Program-made: the position numbers and the translations under genes | The notes under the pieces: generated by a model | Told to the model about the DNA's origin: nothing | Seen by the model: only the letters and a program-made list of their open reading frames with translations | The model's database searches: none | In this document: in pieces, positions 1-25,000 of the stretch | How positions within the stretch are numbered: the first letter of the stretch is position 1 | Layout: each line of letters opens with the position of its first letter | Source of the DNA: Chromera velia | Lineage: Eukaryota; Sar; Chromeraceae | Length of the DNA: 25,000 nucleotides | Assembly (NCBI GenBank): GCA_018398765.1 | Contig: JAHBMJ010000725.1 | Location: 1-25,000, forward strand | Direction: 5' to 3'

Positions 1-1021
1 AGTCACTTTCCAGTACAAAAGTTTCAATTATCAGTACAGTCAATTCCAAAAATACAGATACATACCGATCAAGGCACTCCCTCAACACATACTAAATTAA
101 TCGCATGGCTGCTGGGGGGGCATTTGTTAATCCAAAAGAGACTACCAGCCATTTATAATTCCCATACCTCGTCGTGAAGGCTGTTTTGGGCACGTTTTTC
201 TCTCTCATTCTCATCTGATGGTAGTACTGCCGAAGATCAAGAGCCATGAAAAATTTTGCCCCATACAGCCTATCGATCAAATCTTGAAGATGAGGCAATG
301 GATACTTATCCTTCACTGTGATTCTATTTAATCCCGTATAGTCATAACACATCCCCATTGTCCCATCCTTCTTTGCCACAAACAAAACTGGTGCTGCAAA
401 AGGAGAACAACACGGTCGAATGAATCCTTGCTTCAAATATGTATCAACTTGCTTCCTTAATTCATTCAGCTCACCCAAAGAGAGACGATAGGGTGGGCGA
501 GCTGGAGGCGGGTGTCCTGGTTCGAGATCTATCTTAAAGTCAAGTCCTTCCCCCCGGGATAGCGGCAACCCTGTCAAGGAATCAGGAAAGAGAGATGCAT
601 TGTCTGCCACAATTCTCTTCACGTCGATCGGCACGGTCGATTTCTTTAGGTACTCACGAACCTCAGTTAATTCAGGTGAAGAGAGAATAGGATGATCAGA
701 AGGAAGAGAAGAGAGAAAATCATCATTCATTGCCTCACTACCCCTAAGTCCCTTTCCATTCTCCCCAGCATTCTTTCTCCCCCCGTCTTTACTGACTTCA
801 TGCAATCCCTGAACCCTGCAGGCAACCCCAGTGGACTCACGAAAAGGGATTTCTATCTGTAGTCTGACTAGATGGCAGACAGCTCCTTTCCGGATCGCCC
901 GCTTTGCCTGCACAGAAGAGAGAAGAGGAGGAGTGCTGAATGTTTGTTCCTCATCCTCTTCCTCCAACTCCATATCTGAAACCCAATAAATCAATTTCCC
1001 TCTGAACCAAAAACGCAGACT
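1..1021 (-). pseudogene. Reverse transcriptase domain, inactivated, runs off the window
   Basis: The minus frame encodes the Ty3/gypsy RT fingers and palm: PPARPPYRLS, LKQGFIRPCCSPFAAPVLFV, KKDGTMGMCYDYTGLNRITV, KYPLPHLQDLIDRLYGAKFF, MALDLRQYYHQMRM and SFGLTNAP. The first catalytic Asp (in ALDLR) is present. The stretch where Y-[LV]-D-D is expected, after the in-frame TAG at 92-94, reads VFLELTVL, so both catalytic aspartates of that box are gone. Other family positions are also changed, for example MCYDYTGLN in place of the usual MCVDYRxLN. The domain continues past position 1. As seen it cannot polymerise DNA. Confidence 0.85.
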
Positions 1022-1432
1022 TTAAGACGACCACTGCAGTTCAGGCTCATAGGCACGACCCCACTTTGTCCCCAAGATCAAATCATACTCATCCAGGTCG
1101 GCCAACATTGCACCCACTGTCTCTTGATACCCCTGAATGTTGATCGGCACTGTGAGTGCACACTCACAGACCGACCGAGTCTTCGAGGACTTGAGGGCAC
1201 CATGCAAGTTAACGGGTCGTCTCAATCTGCACACACGGAGATGGTGGGCATGAGCAAAACGACGGTCAAGATAAATATCATCTGCACCCAAATCAACTAA
1301 AACTCTGGCAGGTACACCAGCTACTCGACCTGAAAACACAAACAACCCCGGACGGACTCCTGTTTCATTTTCCTCCTCCTTTATTTCTATTAGCACATCT
1401 TCATTCTCAGGGCTTCTTCCCATCTTGAGGCA
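1022..1432 (-). pseudogene. Retropepsin-like aspartic protease, motif altered
   Basis: The protease would process the Gag-Pol polyprotein. The minus frame shows the flap and core pattern of Ty3-type proteases: an active-site strand reading RVLVDLGADDIYLDRRFA, and a second conserved strand, DLILGTKWG, which matches the usual D-[VL]-I-L-G-M-x-W. The catalytic triad is normally D-[ST]-G. Here the codon between Asp and Gly is TTG (Leu), one C-to-T step from TCG (Ser). The segment closes with TAA at 1022-1024, but sense coding continues in frame beyond it into the protease-RT linker. Confidence 0.75.
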
Positions 1433-2005
1433 CTAATCATAAGTTTTAAGTCCTTTTGCTTCTATTACCAGGTCCTCATCCGTCTCGAAACCTCCGTAAA
1501 TCGTTCGAACTCCCCTACCTGCCGGCTTCCTTCTACCTCTTCCTCTCTCTCTGGGACCACCGTCTCTGCATCCCCCTCTCCACTGTGACTGGCCCAGAGG
1601 TAGCCATGCTTGGACGGTCGGGAATGGAGCTCCAAACCCTCTGCGATCTCCCTGGTATCCGCCTCTGCCCTGCCCCCATCCCCCCTGCCTAAAGTTTCCA
1701 TGGAATCTCCCGTAGTCCTGCGAGTCCCGAGGGTTCCTTCCACCAGTGAGTCTCCACATTCCAGAGAAGTTTCCGCCGAGTCTAGAGAAGGGATCTGGAC
1801 ACTGCCTAGCAGTATGCCCTGTAAGGCGGCATCTGAAACACCTTCCCTCTGCAATGCAGAGAGACCTCTCTACTGGTGTGAGTGGTGGTGGGAGTTGACG
1901 AACCCCACACAGGTCCATGGGGATGGGCCTTTCCTCTTGTCCCAGTGGAGAGTTGTGTCGGGCACTCTCCCCACCACTCTCGAAGGCACTCGGCCTTTGG
2001 AAGTC
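1433..2005 (-). pseudogene. gag nucleocapsid segment with CCHC zinc knuckle
   Basis: In the same frame as the upstream gag, the minus strand encodes CFRCRLTGHTARQC, a C-X2-C-X4-H-X4-C knuckle that binds RNA in retroelement nucleocapsids. A Gly/Arg-rich tail follows (roughly 1530-1740, many RGG-like and GG pairs), typical of basic nucleic-acid-binding extensions. The segment ends at a TAG (1433-1435), after which the frame runs on into the protease. In such elements gag and pol are either fused or separated by a recoding site; here the shared frame suggests an original fusion. Confidence 0.8.
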
Positions 2006-2749
2006 TCATGTCCCGCCTCGCGGTCCTTCTCCACCAGAAAGAAAGACCTCAAGCTCGCTTGCCATCTTTATGGCAATGACCAAGTTGACCGGATGCACCT
2101 TGTTTGTTTCAAGGCGAACATCTGCTAGCAAACCAGAGATGTAGTCTTCAACGATGTCTTCCTCGATCAACCGGTCCTTCAGTTTCACGACAAGCGGCTT
2201 GAATCGCTTGTTGTAGTCGTCGACCCCAGCTCCAGTACATCGGCACTTCTTCAGGTCCTTTCTGGCCTTCTGTCTAGCCAGTGTGTCTGAATAATGCTCG
2301 ATGAGGGCAGCCTTCAACAACTCCCAGTTCTAGAATGGTCCGTTCTCGTTCTCATAGAGATCAAACCATTCCTTGAGGTCCTGGGACATTCTGTTCTTTA
2401 CCACCAGTACCTTGTCCAGGTCCAACACTTTCTCAAGTTTGTAGAAGTCTTCTACATCTTTCAACCACCTGGTCAGCTTGGCCCTCACTCCAGAGAACAG
2501 AGCAGGGGCCTCTCACAGCTTCATGTAGTGCGACGAGGACGCGGTTGTACTTTGGGCTGGCACAATGGCAGGTGACGTCACCGTTGCCTGGACAGATTCC
2601 TGAGGGGCTTGAGAAACAAGTAATTGCAGAGTTTCTCCATGCAGGTTTTGCGTCGCTTGCATAGAGTCAATCTGCTAAGACAATCCTTCAATGGCCCCGA
2701 TGATCTGCAGAATCCCTGGAGCCAGTACATCCTCTGTCATATCTTCCAT
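2006..2749 (-). pseudogene. gag (capsid region), broken by stops
   Basis: Gag is the retrotransposon structural protein that packages element RNA. The minus-strand frame opens at an ATG (2747-2749), about 90 nt after the possible primer-binding site. The first part is polar and Gln-rich. It is followed by a retrotransposon-gag-like helical region near 2330-2510 (LTRWLKDVEDFYKLEKV) and 2009-2320 (ELLKAALIEHYSD, DDYNKRFKPLVVKLKDRL, IVEDYISGL), the pattern of Ty3/gypsy capsids. In-frame stops lie at 2675-2677 (TAG), 2513-2515 (TGA), 2330-2332 (TAG) and 2006-2008 (TGA). No frameshift is seen; sense reading resumes in the same frame after each stop and continues into the zinc-knuckle segment. Confidence 0.75.
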
Positions 2750-2839
2750 CGACGTATGGAGTCGACAGTTGGTAGACTGAACCAGTCTGCGTACACTGAA
2801 TTCAATAAGAGCATTCTCCTTTAACTGAGGGTGGAACGA

Positions 2840-2854
2840 GGCTCTGAACTACCA
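2840..2854 (-). promoter_or_regulatory. Possible retrotransposon primer-binding site
   Basis: Minus strand TGGTAGTTCAGAGCC begins two bases inside the putative LTR end. Starting with TGG is what pairing to a tRNA 3' CCA end requires. I cannot name the tRNA whose 3' end would read GGCTCTGAACTACCA. Confidence 0.35.
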
Positions 2855-2856
2855 GA

Positions 2857-3181
2857 TGTAAGCTGTTTTACTAGAGTCTTAGTACTATTAAATATAGGTG
2901 GTTAAAGTCTGATAGATATCGGTTGGTTTGGTTTAGCAGTTAATATCAATCTTGAGCATTCTTAGTGATGACGTCAAGCAGACACGTCAAGCATGCACTT
3001 CACCAAAATCACTTAATGAAAACATGCCCGACTTCACGATGTGCAGCCTCATGATACACCCATGCACGCTATATGGCCTGGGTTCCCTGTCCGGCCCAAC
3101 TCTGCCTGACGCTTGCCAGCCCTTTATTACTCAGTCTTCTTATTAGGCAGAATGCCTCTCACAAAGGTGGAGTCTGCAACA
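2857..3181 (-). repeat. Putative 5' LTR
   Basis: In element orientation the 325-bp segment begins TGTTGCAGACTCC and ends AGCTTACA, so it has TG..CA termini. It is followed by a 2-nt spacer and then TGG, the usual start of a primer-binding site. Its outer edge at 3181/3182 coincides with the point where the LINE reading frame starts to make sense. A CATATAG TATA-like stretch lies near 3070 and an AATAAA near 3122-3127 (both minus strand), but their order is not the canonical U3-R order, so I assign no promoter. The partner LTR is outside the window, so the boundaries rest on termini and context only. Confidence 0.55.
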
Positions 3182-3716
3182 CGCCCTTAACTGCCCAGTA
3201 GGAGGACTGCTCACGCTGCGACATGACGAAGTCAACCGCACATAGGCGAGTCTAGCAGCGGAAGCATACCCCGCGGGAGCGGTTTATGCAAAGGAGCCGA
3301 TCATTAGGGAGGAAAGGGAGGTGCAGGGATGTCTGGCACTAAGGGAGGACTTCCAAGTCCGGAGGGCCTATGTTCCACAGAGGCTGGCAATTTTCGATAT
3401 CAGGGTGATAAACCCATACGCCGCCTTGAGGGAGAAGGTGACCCGGACTCAAGTCCTCAAAGCAGCAGCAGAAGAAAAGAAGAGGAAACATGGGCAGGTA
3501 AGTGCGGACAGAGGGTGCGACTTCACCTCACTCGTGAGTGCGGTCGACGGGACGATGGAGAAGGAGGCTAAGATGTTTTTGAAGAGGGTGGCAGAGCGAT
3601 TGAGTGAGAAATGGGGACAACATGTGAGCAAAACGTGCAGCTGGGTCCGAGCCCGGCTGCAGATTGCCCACCTGAAAGCGGCAAGCGCATGCATTCGGGA
3701 GACTAGAGGAATGTAG
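3182..3716 (+). pseudogene. LINE-like non-LTR retrotransposon, C-terminal part of the RT polyprotein
   Basis: The plus frame gives ALNCPVGGLLTLRHDEVNRT, then an in-frame TAG (3243-3245), then [72 protein letters not shown] and [14 protein letters not shown], ending at a stop at 3714-3716. The order C-P-x-GG..RH-[ND]-E, an LDIRV-like strand, an EEKKRK helix, a 'VS.DG..G.EA' strand and a final 'LRGSR'-like end is one I associate with the tail after the RT of LINE-type elements in many protists and invertebrates. No RT core is present. The 5' side is cut exactly at the LTR edge of the Ty3 element. Identification is by remembered family pattern. Confidence 0.6.
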
Positions 3717-4131
3717 GGGGAGGGCTGGGAGGAAGGAAGAGTAGGCAGTGCGCTGGTCATGACTAAGGGATAGGAAGTACTTAGCAAATGCCGAAGAAGG
3801 CATTCGGATGGAGGAACATCAAGTATGAGGTCACATGAGAGAGAGAGCTAGCAGCGAGAGCAGTAACCAGGACAGAAAGAAGAGATAAAAGACGCATAAG
3901 CCAGATGCTAAGAACAAACTTTAAGTCAATGCCCCTCCATCAACCAAAACACATGTAGTTTTTATGCTACACAGTATGGTTAGGGGGAACTACCAGGGGG
4001 GTCAAGCGATTTCATGGTGACCATGGATTTGGTAACTCGTGAGCAGTAACCAGGGGGTCCTAGACCCCGGCGTTAAGTAACCATAGCGATGGTAGTTTAA
4101 ACTAAAGGCCCCAACAAAGCGGTAAAAAAAA
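3717..4131 (+). mobile_element. Possible 3' UTR of the LINE fragment
   Basis: This stretch has no coding sequence. It follows the LINE stop and ends near a run of eight A (about 4124-4131) that could be a vestigial poly(A) tail. It holds two small palindromes: CATGGTGACCATG at 4013-4025, and GGGGTC-CTA-GACCCC at 4054-4068. The true 3' end is not defined without another genomic copy. Confidence 0.3.
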
Positions 4132-5034
4132 CTTGCAAGCGTATATGCATGTTTACCTTTGCTTTCGGATCAAGCCCTTAATTCGTGATCTATCATGCAT
4201 CGATTTTGAAAAGATGAAACGGTTCTCTGAATTTCACGATTGATTCATTTGATTCTATAGAAAGAGCTTGCATATGAGCTAGTTTCTGAAAAAAGGCGAG
4301 GCTTGCATGAGGTGTGAGCAACGAGGTAAGAACAGCTGTTTTTACAGCGTCTGGGCCTACTGTTCATCTTCTTTGATCCTCTGCATTCGTTTTTCAGAAC
4401 TGTATAACTTTCTGTCTCATCCATCTCATAATAAAAAAACAGTATCCACTCGATTGATCCGGTCCAAAACATGTCTGACACCCCTGTAGACTATTTTGAG
4501 CGCCGTCTTTGGAATGGTATCTCAAATCGTTCAGACTATATTGAAGGAGGGCTTGTACCGCGCGACTTTGGCATACTTTCTGTCACTGAATTTATTAAAA
4601 AATATTGAGCTTCGAAAAAGAATACCCCTTCTTACGTTCTTATGGGTTGTACCACTCCGTACTATCTTTTTTGCTCCAAATATTTGCAGAAGGCCCCCCA
4701 CGCACAACCTTTTTTCCTTGACCATAAGGTGGGGGCCTTCATCATGCATAGTACAAAGTATGGAGAAAGCTGTCTTCATATTCCCTAGTACACAATGTGT
4801 GCACTCACAAACGCACATAATTTATTAGGTTTCGCACATTAATATTTCATTTAAAAAATGTAAAACGATTGTTTTCAATCATTTTAATGGTTTTCCACAA
4901 AGAGTTTTTATAATTTTTTAATTAATTGTTTCATATTTTATGAATCTTTTTATTGAAAAGCGTAAAATTATTAGGAAGACCCCCTATACTACCACTACCA
5001 TGGTACCTCTGCTTCAATTTACTACCATACCCAT
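4132..5034. other. AT-rich stretch without a convincing gene
   Basis: Short frames on both strands here show no domain, no consistent codon pattern and no splice-supported exon. The base composition is clearly more AT-rich than the LINE fragment to the left and the gene to the right. The one structured item is a GC-rich hairpin at 4689-4740, listed separately. Confidence 0.6.
4689..4740. repeat. GC-rich inverted repeat (hairpin)
   Basis: GAAGGCCCCC(C)AC at 4689-4701 is mirrored by GTGGGGGCCTTC at 4729-4740. This gives a stem of about 12 bp with one bulged C and a 27-nt loop, standing out in AT-rich surroundings. It could be an RNA hairpin or the ends of a very small foldback insertion. Confidence 0.7.
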
Positions 5035-5040
5035 ATCTTG

Positions 5041-5452
5041 CAAAAAATGTTAGAAAAGTGATAGAAAAGTTGTTAGAAAAGTAATAGAAAAGTGATAGAA
5101 AACTGCTAAAAAAGTGATAGAAAAGTGATAGAAATTCAAAGTTAAAAAAGTGATAGAAATTAGATTAAGAAACTTTAATTTCTAATATATTAAAAATTAT
5201 AGTCAATTTCTATTAAATGTTAGAAATGTTAGAAAAGTGATAGAAAAGTTGTTAGAAAAGTGATTTAAATTTCTATCATTTTTCTAACATTTTTAACATT
5301 TGATAGAAATTATAAAAAATATTAAAAATTTGACCTAAATTTCTAACATGTTAGAAATTTGAATTTCTATCACTTTTCTATCATTTTTGTATCACTTTTC
5401 TATCACTTTTTTAACAACTTTTCTATCACTTTTCCAACATTTTTTACAGGGT
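5041..5452. repeat. Foldback element / long imperfect inverted repeat
   Basis: The left arm (5041-about 5150) is a chain of units like TTAGAAAAGTGATAGAAAAG. The right arm (about 5355-5452) is the reverse complement, CTATCACTTTTCTATCACTT and similar. Read outward-in, both arms start with CAAAAAATGTTAG-like and TAAAAAATGTTGG-like sequence and then match unit for unit for about 90 bp. The middle (5160-5350) holds further copies in both orientations. This is the form of a foldback transposon or MITE-like element grown from short tandem units; no transposase is present. The exact ends and any target duplication are not resolved. Confidence 0.7.
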
Positions 5453-7000
5453 AAATATGATTACCGGACGGCCATAACCAAATTAATTTGGTTCCTCCTA
5501 ACCGTACTGTGTATTTTACGCAACATCCCATACAACACTCTTGTAACACCTGAACAAAAGTTGTTTACCCATTGACTGCCATGATAAATAAAAAAAAAAT
5601 CCATGAAAAAAAAGTTTTTCCAATCTTTTCTTTTTTTTTATGTAGTGAATTTCAATTAAGTTTCAAGGTTTTAACTATCAATCTAAATATTTTTTTATTC
5701 ATAAAATTTGATTATCTTTATTTTTTTGAAACATGTGTTTTCAAAGTTCGAAACGTTGATAAAGTCCGGTGGTATATGATTTCTCATTTCCTCCCTAGTT
5801 TCCTCCGTGTTTACACCCATCCTTTCCTCCAGACATATTTCTACACCGGGGGAGGACACCCTACTCAGATTGCGTTTTCCCCCCCTACTTAGCTCCTCTC
5901 ATCATAAAACCAGAAAAGGAGTGCAGGACGACAAGAAACATACAGAGCAACGTTTTGTACCCTGGCCTGTTTGACGAAGAGATGGTGAAAGAACTCGATG
6001 CAAATCTGCTTGAGGAGTCTTTCAGTCACTTTTTGCTCTCTTAAATGGGTAATTGACAATCCTTTGCATACCTACGCCGACTTTACGGGGTGCTAGAAGC
6101 TCGGCTTATGCAAGTAGCACAGCAAATTCATTCATTCATTCATTCATACATGCATGTATGCATATTCAAGGGATAAGCAGTTGGATGGCTGCTAAGCCCA
6201 TTCTCATCCTATCCTCTATCCGCCTATCGTTCAATGTTGATGAACATTTAGTACAAAAAACAAACTATCCTTTTACCCGTTTTATTACAGACGTGTGTGC
6301 ATGCATGTCTATAGAAGCATATTTTATAGGTCGTGCCTGGTCGCCTGTTTCACTTAAATCGTGACTTGATTGAGTGAATCGGATTGGAAAGTAAGATAAT
6401 TATTGTAAGCCAGTCTAAAATTTAAACGTTTATCACTGCCTGCAAGTTGTCAGCCTTCGCTTGAGTTCTAAAGCTGTATAGTTAAAATTGATTAAGTTTA
6501 ATCACTTTTCTCAGAGGTTCATTAATTATTTTAATTATTTATATATACTTTAAAAGTGTGATTCTTACTATACAGCTAGTAGCCTAGTATGTACCTAATG
6601 TTTAAAAAAAATTGCTTGCACTCTATGTTGCTTCATATATTATGACTCAATTTATAAGTAAATTTGAAGTCGTTTCAAGCCTAGTTTCAAGCTTATAACT
6701 GATCAAAAACTAAACTGATAGCTAGGCTCACAGACATGTAGAAATAGGCTATCATCCTGGCAGCCCTGGACCTGGGTCACCTAGCTATGATCTAGGTTAT
6801 GATACATGATAATGAAAAATTAAATTGTGTGACAATGATGATGATGAACCATAATGATAACTAAAAAACAATGAGTTGAGTCGATGACGTATACAAATTT
6901 GACAAAAAAACTAACTCAACTTACTAAAGTGTGCAGAAAGAGGCCCGGTTTTATAGAGTCAATTCATAAAATGTACTAAAAGGAAATTAGTTCACGTACA
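5453..7000. other. AT-rich intergenic DNA and probable 3' UTR of the large gene
   Basis: No gene is supported. The stretch has T- and A-runs and short repeats such as (ATTC)4 next to ATGCATGTATGCAT at 6126-6162. The part nearest 7000 should contain the 3' UTR and cleavage site of the minus-strand gene ending at 7001, but I see no canonical AATAAA in sense orientation directly after the stop. Confidence 0.55.
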
Positions 7001-24946
<17,946 letters not shown>

Positions 24947-25000
24947 CTGCAGAAATAATGAACAATTGGGCCCATCAACAAAATCGGCCGTCATGAAGAA

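Larger units (their letters stand above)
1..3181 (-). mobile_element. Decayed Ty3/gypsy-type LTR retrotransposon, 5' part
   Basis: Reading the minus strand from 3181 downward, the order is LTR, possible primer-binding site, gag with a zinc knuckle, aspartic protease and reverse transcriptase. This is the Ty3/gypsy order; RNase H, integrase and the 3' LTR would lie left of position 1. All coding parts share one frame from an ATG at 2747-2749 to the window edge. That frame is interrupted by in-frame stops at 2675-2677, 2513-2515, 2330-2332, 2006-2008, 1433-1435, 1022-1024 and 92-94, with no frameshift. Protease and reverse transcriptase active-site residues are also changed, so the copy is dead. 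The clade within Ty3/gypsy cannot be set because the integrase is missing. The right end abuts a plus-strand LINE fragment, which suggests nested insertion. Confidence 0.85.

Noticed and set aside
1456-2128. Plus-strand frames opposite gag
   Set aside because: They are shadows of the Gly/Arg-rich gag frame on the minus strand.
5572-6364. Plus-strand frames of about 100 codons
   Set aside because: AT-rich composition, no domain and no splice or codon support.

Overview
The window is eukaryotic nuclear DNA. It carries many small spliced exons with GT..AG introns, dense di- and tetranucleotide microsatellites, and decayed retrotransposons; no bacterial-type operons, CRISPR arrays, rRNA or tRNA were recognised. 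A centriole/cilium-type gene cut into about 39 short exons (19-180 nt) suggests a flagellated protist. A chromerid or other alveolate alga is my guess, held with low confidence because no sequence search was possible.

Layout. (1) 1-3181, minus strand: the 5' part of a decayed Ty3/gypsy LTR retrotransposon. It has a putative 325-bp LTR (2857-3181), a possible primer-binding site, gag with a CCHC knuckle, protease and reverse transcriptase, all in one reading frame broken by seven stop codons but no frameshift. The rest lies left of the window. (2) 3182-3716, plus strand: the 3' coding end of a LINE-like non-LTR element, into which the LTR element appears to have inserted, followed by a possible 3' UTR to about 4131. 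(3) 4132-7000: AT-rich DNA without a convincing gene, holding a 12-bp-stem hairpin and a roughly 410-bp foldback (long inverted repeat) built from short TAGAAAAGTGA-like units. (4) 7001-24946, minus strand: one large gene whose 5' end lies beyond the right edge. I reconstructed about 39 exons by hand (about 1,100 residues); most splice phases agree.

The predicted protein has an N-terminal C2-like region, a C2 domain with the usual calcium-binding acidic residues, a helical/acidic linker, a transglutaminase-like (TGL) domain and a C-terminal module. Motif order in the second half follows CEP76 (centrosomal protein of 76 kDa), a relative of CC2D2A. The TGL catalytic Cys position is Val, so the domain is probably a non-enzymatic binding module.

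The most unusual observation is about introns. Roughly half of the inferred splice donors begin GTC (GTCAGT, GTCGGT, GTCTGT), and several run straight into GTCA/GTCG/GTCT tetranucleotide arrays in the sense strand, so the donor is itself a repeat unit.
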